This document shows positions 32,799-42,502 of a stretch of 64,000 bases of DNA, piece after piece (positions within the stretch are counted from its first letter, which is position 1; each line of letters begins with the position of its first letter). Both the position numbers and the translations under genes were made by a program. Under the pieces are notes generated by a model. That model made no database searches and was not told where the DNA came from. It saw only the letters and a list, made by a program, of their open reading frames with translations. The DNA is from JAWKUK01 sp041398605 (GTDB lineage: Bacteria > Planctomycetota > UBA1135 > GCA-002686595): positions 62,001 through 126,000 of the forward strand of contig JAWKUK010000003.1 of NCBI GenBank assembly GCA_041398605.1. Reading direction: 5' to 3'.

Positions 32799-35492
32799 AT
32801 GCCTCCGCTTCAATCTGCTCGACGCTCCAGCTCCTCGCTCCGCTGCTTCACAGCGTCGATTTGCGCCCTACTTGGTGCTGCGCCCACGGCGTTCGCCCGC
32901 TCCCAGTCTGCGCCACGTCAAGTGGTTCGCACGGCCCCCGTTCCGGTGGAGTCCTACCTGCCCAAGGACGTCCACTACGACCCCGCGATCCCGCGGCCCG
33001 AGCAAGTCCTTGGCTGGACGGTCGGAGAGTGGCACGCTCGGCACGATCAGATCGTGGCGTGGTGCCGAGCGCTGGCGAGCGCCTCGCCGCGGGTCCGCCT
33101 CGAGGGCTATGGCACGACCCACGAAGACCGTCCGCTGATGCTGGCGGTCGTCACGTCTCCGGCAAACCACGCGCGCCTCGAAGCGCTGCGCGCTGCGCAC
33201 GTCGAGTCGGTGCTCGCTGGCGCTGACGTTGCCGCAGGGCCCGAGGTCGTGTGGCTCGGCTACGGTGTGCATGGCAACGAGCCGAGCGCGAGCAATGCGG
33301 GCCTCGTCGTGCTCTATCACCTCGCCGCCGCGACCGGTCCAGAGTTCGAGGCGTTCCTCGAACGCACGATCATCGTCCTCGACCCGTGCCTCAACCCCGA
33401 TGGGCACGATCGCTTCGCTCAGTGGGCCAACTCGCATCGCGGACGCCAGCTCGTCTCCGATCCTGCCCATCGAGAGCATCAAGAGACTTGGCCTGGCGGC
33501 CGCACCAACCACTATTGGTTCGACCTGAACCGCGACTGGTTGCTGCTGGTCCATCCTGAGTCGCGCGGGCGCGTGGCCGCGTTTCAACGCTGGATGCCGT
33601 GTGTCCTGACGGACCACCACGAGATGGGGACCGACTCGACGTTCTTCTTCCAACCGGGGATCCCGAGCCGCGTGAACCCGCTCACGCCGTCGCGCAACAT
33701 CGAGCTCACGCGCGCGCTCGCGGAGCATCACGCTGACGCGCTCGACGGTCTTGGCAGCCTCTACTTCTCCGAGGAGAACTTCGACGACTTCTATTACGGC
33801 AAAGGATCGACCTATCCGGACATCCAAGGTTGCATCGGCATCCTCTTCGAGCAAGCGAGCGCGCGTGGCCACTTGCAGGAGAACAGCTACGGCGGCGTCT
33901 CGTTCCCGTCTGCGATCAAGAACCAGGTCGCGGTCTCGCTGTCGACCTTGAGGGGCGTCGACGCGCTACGCAGCGAGCTCAGCGCGTACCAGCGCGCATC
34001 GTTCCAGAGCGCCCGCGAAGACGCCGCGACGCTCACCGAAGCGGCCTATGTCTTCGGCGACCCAAGCGATCCCACCAGGACGCGCGCGCTCGCGGACCTC
34101 TTGCAACGCCACGGAATCTCCGTCCACCGCCTCGCTCAGGACGTCGTGCAAGGGGGCGCTCATTTTGCCGCTCGCGAGGGCTTCATCGTCCCGCTCGCTC
34201 AGCCCCAGAGCCGGCTGATTCGTGCGGTCTTCGAGACGCGGCAAGCGTGGGATGACAACACCTTCTATGATGTTTCGAGCTGGAACTTGGCGCTGAGCTT
34301 CGGCGTCCCGTTTGCCGCTTGCCCCCGGGAGGGGTTCGCGCAGGACGTTGTCGGCGCGGCCTTCGACGCGGCGGCGCCAGAGCCTGCCGAAGTCCAGCTC
34401 GACCCCGCCGCGGTGGCGTACGCGATCGACTGGAGCGACTCCGCGAGCGGGCGCGGCCTCACGACGTTGCTTCAGTGCGGCGTCCGCGCGCGCGTCGCGA
34501 CCCAGAGCTTCGACGCACAGACGAGCCATGGCGCGCGCTCCTTCGCGCGCGGCACGGTGCTCGTCCCGAACGGCTCACAAGACCTGGCCCCTCCCGCCCT
34601 GGAGGCCGCCCTCCGCGCATGCGCCCGTGACGGGGTGGCGGTCCACGCCATTACGCGCGGGCTGACCCCGAGCGGCGTCGACCTCGGGAGCGCCAGCTTC
34701 CGGCCGCTGGAGCTGCCGAGGCCCTTGCTCCTGGTCGGCGACGGAGTGTCCAGTTACGAAGCTGGCGAGGTTTGGTTCGAGCTCGACGCCCGCCTCGGAA
34801 TCGCCGTGACGCAGGTGCCCGTCAGCGCGCTGACGCACCTCGACCTCGCGCGCTATACACACTTGCTCCTAGTGACGGGAGCTGCGTCCGGCTGGGGCGA
34901 TGAGCTCACGAGCATCGTCCGCGCTTGGGTGCAGCGCGGGGGGGTGCTCATCGCCACACGAGGGGCGGCTCCAGAGATCGCCCAGCGCTACCTGTCCAAG
35001 GCCGTCGCGCCCGCGCAGGCAGAGGCGACCGACGCGACGACCCGCCTCACGTACGGGGACTACGACGAGCTACGAGGCGCACAGCGGATCGCCGGCGCGA
35101 TCTTTGAGCTCGAGCTCGACCTCACCCACCCGCTCGCGTTTGGCTACGACCGCCCATTGGTGCCCATCTTCCGGAGCAGCGAGCAACTCCTGCCCATGGG
35201 ATCAGACCCCTTCGCGGTCCCTGCTCGCTACACCACGCGCGCCCTGCTTTCGGGCTATGCCTCGGCAGAGAACGTCGCGCGGATCGCAGAATCACCCGCG
35301 CTTCGCGCCGAGCGATTGGGCGCCGGAACCGTCGTGTGTATGGCCGACGATCCGTTGTTCCGCGGGATATGGCACGGCACGCGAAAGCTCCATACCAATG
35401 CGCTATTCTTCGGTCGAGCCATTCAGCGGACGGGTCGTGTTGAGGGAGTGCGGCGCGATGAAGGCGCCTCCGAGCTCGATCAGGACGACTGA
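32799..35492 (+). CDS. Secreted M14 zinc carboxypeptidase with C-terminal accessory domain
   Basis: 897-residue exported metallopeptidase. Signal peptide about residues 1-34. M14 catalytic domain about 55-400: zinc ligands His158 and Glu161 in YGVHGNEPSA, then LDPCLNPDGHDRF, substrate-binding FDLNRDW, third ligand in LTDHHEMG (His273/274), and catalytic Glu352 in GILFEQASARG. The C-terminal 450 residues include a flavodoxin/GATase-like region (RYTHLLLVTGAASGWGDEL, VQRGGVLIATRG), common in this planctomycete/bacteroidete M14 subgroup. Expected to trim C-terminal residues or act on peptidoglycan-like substrates outside the cell. ATG 32799 was chosen since the frame upstream lacks protein-like composition. 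Confidence 0.9.
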   Translation: MPPLQSARRSSSSLRCFTASICALLGAAPTAFARSQSAPRQVVRTAPVPVESYLPKDVHYDPAIPRPEQVLGWTVGEWHARHDQIVAWCRALASASPRVRLEGYGTTHEDRPLMLAVVTSPANHARLEALRAAHVESVLAGADVAAGPEVVWLGYGVHGNEPSASNAGLVVLYHLAAATGPEFEAFLERTIIVLDPCLNPDGHDRFAQWANSHRGRQLVSDPAHREHQETWPGGRTNHYWFDLNRDWLLLVHPESRGRVAAFQRWMPCVLTDHHEMGTDSTFFFQPGIPSRVNPLTPSRNIELTRALAEHHADALDGLGSLYFSEENFDDFYYGKGSTYPDIQGCIGILFEQASARGHLQENSYGGVSFPSAIKNQVAVSLSTLRGVDALRSELSAYQRASFQSAREDAATLTEAAYVFGDPSDPTRTRALADLLQRHGISVHRLAQDVVQGGAHFAAREGFIVPLAQPQSRLIRAVFETRQAWDDNTFYDVSSWNLALSFGVPFAACPREGFAQDVVGAAFDAAAPEPAEVQLDPAAVAYAIDWSDSASGRGLTTLLQCGVRARVATQSFDAQTSHGARSFARGTVLVPNGSQDLAPPALEAALRACARDGVAVHAITRGLTPSGVDLGSASFRPLELPRPLLLVGDGVSSYEAGEVWFELDARLGIAVTQVPVSALTHLDLARYTHLLLVTGAASGWGDELTSIVRAWVQRGGVLIATRGAAPEIAQRYLSKAVAPAQAEATDATTRLTYGDYDELRGAQRIAGAIFELELDLTHPLAFGYDRPLVPIFRSSEQLLPMGSDPFAVPARYTTRALLSGYASAENVARIAESPALRAERLGAGTVVCMADDPLFRGIWHGTRKLHTNALFFGRAIQRTGRVEGVRRDEGASELDQDD

Positions 35493-35585
35493 GCATACGG
35501 CGCCCGCGCGTCAAGCAGAGTCGCGCGTTTGGGTGTCGCTGGTCATGCCACGTACGAGATGAAACGAAGGAAAACACAAGAATGT

Positions 35586-35619
35586 TTGACTTCTAACTGC
35601 CTCAACGCTCGACTCTTAT
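35586..35619 (+). promoter_or_regulatory. Candidate promoter in an AT-rich leader
   Basis: The 150 bases before the DNA-binding protein gene are unusually A+T-rich for this window. TTGACT at 35586-35591 matches a -35 box. Possible -10 elements downstream (GACTCT at 35611, TCTTAT at 35614) are at 19-22 bases, so the spacing is poor. A CT-repeat lies at 35646-35658, and a good ribosome site AAGGAAG at 35676-35682 sits eight bases before the ATG at 35691. Confidence 0.3.
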
Positions 35620-35690
35620 GCAACGTCAGTTGGTTCGACCCCCCTTTCTCTCTCTCTCCGAGCCGCTGACGTTCAAAGGAAGTTGCACAA

Positions 35691-36230
35691 ATGTCATCGA
35701 AAGCAATCGATCAAGAGATTCAGGCGCGCGTCGCGGCCTTCGCCGCGGACCTGAGCGCGCTGATTCGCAAGTCCACCCTCGAGAACCTCCAGCAGGTCTT
35801 CGGCGTGGCCTCGGCAGCGGCCCCCGCCCACGCCGCCGCCCCGGCAGCGGCCGCCACTGCAAGCGGGACTCGCAAGACTCGGGCCAAGCGTGGTTCGGCC
35901 GCAGCGGCTGGTAGCGGCGCAATGGCGGCCACCATCTCGGAGTTCGTCGCGGCCAACCCGGGCAGCCGCCTCGAGCAGATCGCCAAGGGCCTCAACAAGA
36001 AGTCGGACGGCCTGAAGCCCGTCGTTTCCGCGCTGCTCGCTTCGGGGGGCCTGCGCAAGACGGGCCAAAAGCGTGGCACCCAGTACTTCACTGGGAGCGG
36101 CGAAGCTCCCGTCGCGGCGTCCGCTCCGGCGGCTGCGCCGAAGCGCCGCGGCCGTCCCCCCGGCAAGAAGTCGGCGGGCAAGAAGACCGTAAGCAAGAAG
36201 AAGCCGGTCACCAAGAAGAAGGGCGCGTGA
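35691..36230 (+). CDS. AT-hook / lysine-tail DNA-binding protein with winged-helix-like core
   Basis: 179-residue very basic protein. Residues 1-40 are a helical segment (AIDQEIQARVAAFAADLSAL), perhaps for dimerisation. An Ala-rich linker with TRKTRAKRG follows. Residues about 78-133 look like a small winged helix (ISEFVAANPGSRLEQIAKGL then LKPVVSALLASGGLRKTGQK). The tail has an AT-hook (KRRGRPPGKK, residues 151-160) and a histone-H1-like run of Lys with Ser/Thr/Val. A chromatin-type nucleoid protein is the likely role. Strong Shine-Dalgarno, AT-rich leader and a classic terminator all suggest high, single-gene expression. Confidence 0.85.
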   Translation: MSSKAIDQEIQARVAAFAADLSALIRKSTLENLQQVFGVASAAAPAHAAAPAAAATASGTRKTRAKRGSAAAAGSGAMAATISEFVAANPGSRLEQIAKGLNKKSDGLKPVVSALLASGGLRKTGQKRGTQYFTGSGEAPVAASAPAAAPKRRGRPPGKKSAGKKTVSKKKPVTKKKGA

Positions 36231-36281
36231 CCGTCAGCGCGCCAGCGCGCCGCTGCGCGCGGCTGCTGGCGCAGACTCTTA

Positions 36282-36318
36282 GAGCCGGGCGGGTCAAGCG
36301 ACCCGCCCGGCTCCTTTT
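36282..36318 (+). terminator. Intrinsic terminator of the DNA-binding protein gene
   Basis: Bases 36282-36294 pair exactly with 36301-36313 (13 bp, six-base loop) and are followed by C and four T. It is the only clear stem plus T-run in the window. It lies 52 bases after the stop codon and 20 before the end of the convergent amidohydrolase gene. Confidence 0.8.
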
Positions 36319-36337
36319 CAATGCGTTCAGCGCCGCG

Positions 36338-37711
36338 TCAGCGAGTGAGCCCGAGCTGGCGGTACTTCTCGCGGTACTTTGCGGCGAGCTCGGTCTGCTT
36401 GTCACTGAGCGCGATACGGCGCCCATCGATATACGCCGCCTCGATCTGCGTCGAAAGCTCGAACGGGTCACCGTCCGCGACAAAGAGCGTCGCCGCCTTG
36501 CCCTTCTGGAGCGATCCGAGGCGCGCGGAGACCCCCAATGCCTCCGCGGCAGAGAGCGTCACCGAGCGGAGCGCCGCCGCCTTGGAGAGGCCATGTGGCA
36601 CGCAGGCGGCCGCCTCGTAGGGCAGGTTGCGCGCGTTGGAAGAGGCGCTCGCCGGCAGCGTCATGCACCAGCGCACGCCTGCAGCTTCGAGCGCCACAGG
36701 GAGCTCGTAGGTCGTCGCTGCAGCCAGGTCACGGCGGTGCGGCAGGCGGTGCGCCGCGGTCAACGCGACCATGACCTCGTGCCGCGACAAGAGGTCCGCG
36801 CACGCGAGCGCGTCGCGGCCGCCGATGAGCACGATCTGGATGCCCCGGCGCAGGGACCAAGCCACAGCGGCCTCGATCTGCTCACGTGATGTCGCTGAGA
36901 CGAAGACCGGGCGCTCTCCGCGCAACGTCGCGGAGAGCCCCGCCAAGCGGAGATCGACCGGCAGCGTCGGATCGGCCGCGCGCGCTGACAGGTAGGCCGC
37001 GCCTGAATCGAGGAGCGCGTCGAGGCGCGCGAGGGCCTCTTCGCCGCTCGCGCCGCCCGCGCCGCCGCGGCGCCCGAAGCGCGGCCGCGCGCTGCCCATG
37101 AAAGGCCACTCCACCAGGAGGCCTGCGTCGCGCTCGATCGTCATATCCTCGTTCGTCCAGCCATCGAGCCGGATCACCGAGACGTGCCCGGGAACGAGGC
37201 CGCGCTGGGGCATCACCCCCGCCGTCAGGACGCCATTGCGGCGCGTGACGGGCAACCACCACGAGTCCGGATTGACTGCGACGGACGCGTAGACCTCGGA
37301 ATTGACGTCACCTGCTTCGGTCGTGTCGAGCGTCATATCGACGCTCTCGACCTCGGTGAGCCCGAGCGTACTCGCCACACAGATGAAGCCGGGGTAGATG
37401 TGCTTCCCCGCGACGTCGATCACGTCGGCGTTGTTCACGAGGCTCGCGAGCTCGCCCTTGACATCGATCCCCTGGATGACGCCTTCAGCAAAGAGCAGGT
37501 CAGCGCGCTCGAGGACGTCCCCTGACACCGTGTGCACGGTCCCGCCGCGCAACAAGATCGGCCGCGCCTGTGGTGCGGCCTTGTGGACCAGGTCCTGGGC
37601 GGTGGCCGCCGAGGCGGTCGCAATGAGCGCGCCGAGCAAGGGCCAGAGGGAGATCCCCAAGGAGACCGAGCGCGCCGCCGGCGCCGATTCATACGAGTGT
37701 TGTGTGCGCAT
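36338..37711 (-). CDS. Amidohydrolase-fold protein lacking the metal HxH motif, exported
   Basis: 457-residue protein with a Sec signal (about residues 1-38, ending ATASAATAQ). The amidohydrolase small domain starts ARPILLRGGTVHTVSGDVLE and the barrel begins GKHIYPGFICVASTLGLTEV. In active relatives the last segment reads PGFIDxHxH; here both histidines and the Asp are missing. The C-terminal part keeps the family pattern LGSLQKGKAATLFVADGDPF. It is therefore probably a non-catalytic homologue. Its ATG follows the stop of the giant tandem amidohydrolase after one base, so the two proteins are made together and may form a complex. Confidence 0.85.
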   Translation of the reverse strand: MRTQHSYESAPAARSVSLGISLWPLLGALIATASAATAQDLVHKAAPQARPILLRGGTVHTVSGDVLERADLLFAEGVIQGIDVKGELASLVNNADVIDVAGKHIYPGFICVASTLGLTEVESVDMTLDTTEAGDVNSEVYASVAVNPDSWWLPVTRRNGVLTAGVMPQRGLVPGHVSVIRLDGWTNEDMTIERDAGLLVEWPFMGSARPRFGRRGGAGGASGEEALARLDALLDSGAAYLSARAADPTLPVDLRLAGLSATLRGERPVFVSATSREQIEAAVAWSLRRGIQIVLIGGRDALACADLLSRHEVMVALTAAHRLPHRRDLAAATTYELPVALEAAGVRWCMTLPASASSNARNLPYEAAACVPHGLSKAAALRSVTLSAAEALGVSARLGSLQKGKAATLFVADGDPFELSTQIEAAYIDGRRIALSDKQTELAAKYREKYRQLGLTR

Positions 37712-37712
37712 A

Positions 37713-40700
37713 TCAGCGGGTCCCTTCCGTGGTCGTGTCCTGGCCCAAGACTTCGGCGCTACCAAACAGCGCATCGAGGTCCGCGTCGCCGAGGAAGACG
37801 TCCCAGCAGCCGCAGACGCCGGGCTGAGAGCTCCCAGGGTCGCTGCCGCCCCGCCAGAGCGCCTCGATCTCCGCGTAGAGCCCGAGCTCGTACGCCTCGC
37901 GGAGGCTCAGCTCGCCTGCCGCCAAGCGCTCCGCGCCCCGACGCCGGCTGCCGCCGGCCCCGGGCTTGCGCTCCGCCTTGCCCTCGGTGAGGAGCGCCTG
38001 GATCAGGCGCTGACGTTCGGACTCAGCGCTCGCGCGGAGCTCCGCGTCGCGAGCCAGCGAGTAGTACTCGCGGCCGTCGATCCAGGTCGCCTCGCATCGG
38101 CTGTAGTAGCTCAATGGGTCGCCCGACCAGATCACGAAGTCAGCGTCCTTCCCGGGCTCGAGCGAGCCGACGCGGTCCGCGATGCCGAGCTGAAGCGCGG
38201 GATTGACCGTCACCATGCAGAGGGCGTCGTGGGGGCTCATGCCGCCGTACTTCATGCCCTTCGCTGCTTCAGTGTTGAGGCGCCGGGCGAACTCGTCGGA
38301 GTCCGAGTTGATCGAGACGACGACGCCCACCTCGTGCATGATCGCCGGGCTGTCCGGGATCGCGTCGACGACCTCGAACTTGTACGCCCACCAATCCGCG
38401 AACGATGACGCGCCGCGGGCGGAGGCCTTGACGGCCTCGGCGACCTTGTAGCCCTCGAGCACATGCTGGAAGGTGCCGATCTGGATGCCGTACTCCTGGG
38501 CGATGCGCGCCAGCATCAGGATCTCGTCCTGGCGATAGCTATGGCAATGGATCCAGCGTGTGCCGGACACGATCTCCCCGAGCGCCTCGAGCTCGAGGTC
38601 GCGCCGCGGCGGAACCGTGGTGCGGCGCTCCCAGTCGGAGAGGGCCCGATAACGCGCCCATTCCTCGTTGTAGTGCCGCCCGGCGTTCAACCGATCGCGG
38701 ATCAAGGCCTCGACGCCGAGCCGGGTCTGCGGGTACTCGTCCGAGCGATCCGTGCCTGCGGCGACCCGCTTGGGGTTCTCGCCCAAGGCGAACTTCACGC
38801 CCGCGGGCGCGCCCTCGACGCGCATGTCGTCGGGGTGCGACACCCCCCAGCGCAGCTTCACCACCGAGTTCTGACCGCCGATGGCGTTCGCCGATCCATG
38901 GAGCTGGTTCGCCGCGGTCAAGCCGCCGGCGAGCTGGTGGTAGAACGCCACGTCATCCGGGTCGATCACGTCCGCGATGCGCACTTCACAAGTGACGCGC
39001 TGGCCGCCTTCGTTGACGCTGCCGCTGACCCCGGTGTGGCTGTGGCAATCGATCAAGCCTGGCGTGACATGTTTGCCCTCTGCGTCGACAAGCGTGTGAT
39101 TGGGCGTAGCAGGCGCCCCCGCGCGCGGGCCGGCGTAGACGATCCGGCCGGCGGTGATGACGAGGACCCCGTCCGCGACGACCCCGGCCGGGGCGCTCGT
39201 CCACAGCGTCGCGCCTTCGACGCGCACGTCGCGCTGCGCCGGCAGCCCGCCGACCTCGGCGAAGGCGCCGAAGGGCAGCCCGAGCGGCGCGAGCGCGGCC
39301 GGCGCTGGCGAGGCCGGCTTGGCCTCGGCGCCATCGTCCGCAGCGGTCACCTCCGCAGGCTTGCGGGTCGCGCTCCAACGCACCACCTGACCGTCGCCGG
39401 CGACGAGCCGCCCATGCAAGACCTCGCCCTCGGGTCGCGCTGCGCCGCCGGGGAGGCCCGCGCGCTCGAACAGCCCCGACGCAGAGACGACGCCGGCTAG
39501 GCCGAGCCGCTGGCCGTCGACATGGAAGTGCAGGTCGTAGCGCCCAACGCGCACGTCGCGGGCCTCGAGGCTGCCCTTCGCCTGCTTCGACTGCGCCTCG
39601 TCCCCATCAGTGGCATCGGCGGCATGGGCGGCCTCGCTGGTCGCCTCCGCACCAGCCTCGGTCTTCGCAGCGCCCGCGTCGGGCCCAGGTGTCGCCGCTT
39701 CACCACCTGCGCCCTCAGCCGCGGCGTCCGCGTCTGCGAGCACAAAGCGCGCTTTGTCGCCCTTCTCGAGCACCAGCTCGGCGGGCACCTTCTCGCGCTC
39801 GCCGAGCCGCTCAAACACGACGCTCCAGGTCCCGGTCCGGTCCGGCCCCGGCGCGGCTTCGACGACGTGACGCCGCCCCAAGACCCAGACGTCGCGCACC
39901 TTGGTCGACTCTTGGAAGAGCGGTCCGTCCGTGACGACCAGGTTCGCATACTGTCCGGCCTCGACGCGTCCGAGCTGATCCCCGAGGCCGAGGAGCTCGG
40001 CGGGGATCGTCGTCAACATCGCGAGGGCGTCCTCGTCGCTCACGCCCCACTCGAGCGCGCGCCGCAGCCGCGCCGGAAAGTCCCCGAGCGAGTCGAGGCG
40101 CGCCGTCGTCAGCGCGACCTCGACGCCGGCCTCGCGCAGCCTGCGCAGGTTGGTCGGCGCCTGCTCCCATGCCATGAGGTCGCGTAGGCTGAGCGCGTCG
40201 GCCTTCGCGATGGTGGAGACATCGGGCGCGTCCGCGAAATTGAGCGGCACCAGGATCGGCAAGCCCGTCGCGCGGACCGCGTCGATGCGGCGATATTCGT
40301 CGCCTGAACCGATCACGATCATGGGGCGCCCGAACTCCGCGGCGATCTTCGCGGCGCGCAGGACTTGGAGCTCGCTGCGCGCGTCGAACAGGAGCGGCGT
40401 CGGACGGCCGAGCGCCGCGAGCGCCCGGCTCGGCGCCGGCAGGGCGCGCGACTGCGGCGCAGCGGCATGCACCGCGAGGCACTGCGCGTAGTGCGCCGCG
40501 TCCATCAAGGTCTGCCGCGCGAGGGCGATCGCCCCCATCTCCGAGTTGGGATACCCGAGCTCCCCGCTGGCGCCGAAGCCGCCGCGGTCGAAGCCCATGA
40601 CCTGCAGGACGTCCTCGGCGATGACCCCGTCGTTCGCGCTGGAGAGGTCATCCCCTGCGTCGCCGAGCGCGACGACGCTCGCCGTGCCGCGGAAGATCCC

Positions 40701-41234
40701 CGCCCTTGGCGCGATCGCGGCCGCGGCAAAGCCGAGCGCCCGGAGCTCTTGAGCGGTCGCGGGATCGACGCCCGCGCCGTCGAGCGCGGAGCGCTGCGGA
40801 GTGATGAGCTGGTGATGCCAGTGATCGGTCGAGGTCTCGCTCGGCGCAAAGGGCGCATCGACCGCGAGGTGCGGCTCCACAAAGCCTGCGTGGACGACGA
40901 GCCCCGTGCAGTCATGGACGCGCGCGCCCTCGGGCACCGCGCCACCCGCTTCGACAGACACGATCCGCCCGTCACGCATGACGACGGTGGCGTCCTCGAC
41001 CACGACGCCCGGCCGCGTGACGACTTGGGCGTGCTGCAGCGCGTGCCATTGTGGGTCGACGCGCCGCAACCCGCGCTCAGGCGCCCCGTCGCTGGTCTGC
41101 GCGGCGACGGCGGCGCCGGCGAGGCCGAGGGCCGCGAAGCACGAGGCCGCCCAGCGGTGGGATCGGGACGAGAGCAAACGCTGAAGCGCGGGCGCGCGGG
41201 GGATCGACCGCGCGGGACGAAGGGCTCGACGCAT
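37713..41234 (-). CDS. Tandem amidohydrolase fusion protein, exported
   Basis: 1173-residue exported protein with two amidohydrolase modules. Signal peptide about 1-45 (RWAASCFAALGLAGAAVAAQ). Module 1 (about 55-490) has the fold (DATVVMRDGRIVSVEAGG, VEAGQYANLVVTDGPLF) but reads VHAGFVEPHLAVD where HxH should be. A low-complexity Ala/Glu/Gly linker comes next (about 520-590). Module 2 (about 690-1110) has the intact metal motif VTPGLIDCHSHTG, further histidines (IHCHSYRQDE, GTFQHVLEG) and the closing LEPGKDADFVIWSGDPL. The C-terminus ends with a Cys-containing tail. Only module 2 looks catalytic, probably a peptide- or imide-type hydrolase; the substrate is unknown. ATG 41234 was chosen for its signal peptide. 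Confidence 0.87.
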   Translation of the reverse strand: MRRALRPARSIPRAPALQRLLSSRSHRWAASCFAALGLAGAAVAAQTSDGAPERGLRRVDPQWHALQHAQVVTRPGVVVEDATVVMRDGRIVSVEAGGAVPEGARVHDCTGLVVHAGFVEPHLAVDAPFAPSETSTDHWHHQLITPQRSALDGAGVDPATAQELRALGFAAAAIAPRAGIFRGTASVVALGDAGDDLSSANDGVIAEDVLQVMGFDRGGFGASGELGYPNSEMGAIALARQTLMDAAHYAQCLAVHAAAPQSRALPAPSRALAALGRPTPLLFDARSELQVLRAAKIAAEFGRPMIVIGSGDEYRRIDAVRATGLPILVPLNFADAPDVSTIAKADALSLRDLMAWEQAPTNLRRLREAGVEVALTTARLDSLGDFPARLRRALEWGVSDEDALAMLTTIPAELLGLGDQLGRVEAGQYANLVVTDGPLFQESTKVRDVWVLGRRHVVEAAPGPDRTGTWSVVFERLGEREKVPAELVLEKGDKARFVLADADAAAEGAGGEAATPGPDAGAAKTEAGAEATSEAAHAADATDGDEAQSKQAKGSLEARDVRVGRYDLHFHVDGQRLGLAGVVSASGLFERAGLPGGAARPEGEVLHGRLVAGDGQVVRWSATRKPAEVTAADDGAEAKPASPAPAALAPLGLPFGAFAEVGGLPAQRDVRVEGATLWTSAPAGVVADGVLVITAGRIVYAGPRAGAPATPNHTLVDAEGKHVTPGLIDCHSHTGVSGSVNEGGQRVTCEVRIADVIDPDDVAFYHQLAGGLTAANQLHGSANAIGGQNSVVKLRWGVSHPDDMRVEGAPAGVKFALGENPKRVAAGTDRSDEYPQTRLGVEALIRDRLNAGRHYNEEWARYRALSDWERRTTVPPRRDLELEALGEIVSGTRWIHCHSYRQDEILMLARIAQEYGIQIGTFQHVLEGYKVAEAVKASARGASSFADWWAYKFEVVDAIPDSPAIMHEVGVVVSINSDSDEFARRLNTEAAKGMKYGGMSPHDALCMVTVNPALQLGIADRVGSLEPGKDADFVIWSGDPLSYYSRCEATWIDGREYYSLARDAELRASAESERQRLIQALLTEGKAERKPGAGGSRRRGAERLAAGELSLREAYELGLYAEIEALWRGGSDPGSSQPGVCGCWDVFLGDADLDALFGSAEVLGQDTTTEGTR

Positions 41235-41410
41235 GGAGAGTGGGCGTCCTGAGACAGGGGGGATCGGTAGGCAGACGCAAAAGAGTAGCGCGCCATCGTG
41301 CATCGTCGGTCGAGACGCCCTGGAGCACGCGCGCGGAGCGAGGATTCGAGGGCCCACTTACGCGGCCTTTGCGGCAAGATCCCCGCCCCAGGACCGCTGC
41401 CGGATCCCCT

Positions 41411-42502
41411 ATGTCGACCGCTCGCATCGCTGCCTACGTGTACCCGGGTTGGCACCCCATCGCCGAGCGCGACGCTACGTTCCACCCAGGCTTTACGGAG
41501 TGGGAGCTGCTGGCGGAATGCCGGCCGCGCTTTGACGGGCACGCGCAGCCGCGGGTGCCCCTGCTCGGCCCTTACGACGACCGCGACCCCGTCGAGGTCG
41601 GACGTCGCATCGCCCTGGCCCAGGCCCACGGCGTCGACGCGTTTGTGTACGGGCTCTTCTGGTGCCGCGGCAAGCGAGTGTTCGAGGCCGCGTTGGATGA
41701 TGGGTTCCTGGGCTCGCCCGAGGGCCAGGCGGGCACGTTCGCCGTCATGTGGGCGAACCGCATGCCGCGCCGCGTCCTGCCCGTGCGCCGCGCTGACCTG
41801 CCGGTCATCGACGAGGCGCGCCGCGTCCCGACCGATGTCCTCGACTTCGTGGAGCTGATCGCGCTCGTCGCGCGGACGTACTTCGCGCGGCCCAACTACC
41901 TCTGCATCGAGGGGCGGCCCTACTTCTCAATCTTTGATTCGAGCTTCTTCCTGCGCGAGCTCGGGGTCGCCCAGGCGCGCGAGGCCATCCAGCGCGCCCG
42001 GGCGTGGCTCGCCGGAGCGGGGTTCCCGGACCTGCACCTCGCCGCCATCGAGCCCAACGCCGAGCTCATCGGCGAGGTCGCACAGGTCGGCTTCGATAGC
42101 GTCACGCATTACGTGCACCTGCCAGATTGGAAGGGGCCGCTGCTCCAGGATTACGCGACGTATGCGCTGCAGCGCTCCCGCGAATGGAGCGCGTTCGCGC
42201 GCGCCGCGGGGCTGCCGTACATGCCCTCGGTCGCGCCAGGTTGGGACGCGTCACCGCGCGGCGCGGACTTCGGACCCGCGCGGCCGGACAAGTACCCCTG
42301 GGCCCCGGTCATCGTCGGCGAACACCCCGACCGCTTTCACGAAGCGCTCGCGCGCGCAGGGCGCTTCGCCGCCGAGGTCCCCGTCGCGGACCCCGTGCTG
42401 TTCATCGCCTCGCTCAACGAATGGACCGAGGGCCACTATCTCGAGCCCGACACGCGCTTCGGTGACGGCTGGCTGCGCGCGGTGGCTGCAGCGCGACCCT
42501 GA
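41411..42502 (+). CDS. WbsX/GH99-like (beta/alpha)-barrel protein
   Basis: 363-residue cytosolic protein of the WbsX / glycoside hydrolase 99-like group (Glyco_tranf_WbsX). Signatures are AAYVYPGWHP at the N-terminus, FTEWELL, GVDAFVYGLFWCRGKRVFE, FAVMWANR, RPYFSIFDSSFFLRELG and the C-terminal FIASLNEWTEGHYLEPD, with the conserved NEW(T)EG. Members usually occur in polysaccharide or O-antigen clusters and may cut or build glycans. Here it stands alone between the tandem amidohydrolase (divergent, 176-base gap) and msrA. No signal peptide. Confidence 0.9.
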   Translation: MSTARIAAYVYPGWHPIAERDATFHPGFTEWELLAECRPRFDGHAQPRVPLLGPYDDRDPVEVGRRIALAQAHGVDAFVYGLFWCRGKRVFEAALDDGFLGSPEGQAGTFAVMWANRMPRRVLPVRRADLPVIDEARRVPTDVLDFVELIALVARTYFARPNYLCIEGRPYFSIFDSSFFLRELGVAQAREAIQRARAWLAGAGFPDLHLAAIEPNAELIGEVAQVGFDSVTHYVHLPDWKGPLLQDYATYALQRSREWSAFARAAGLPYMPSVAPGWDASPRGADFGPARPDKYPWAPVIVGEHPDRFHEALARAGRFAAEVPVADPVLFIASLNEWTEGHYLEPDTRFGDGWLRAVAAARP

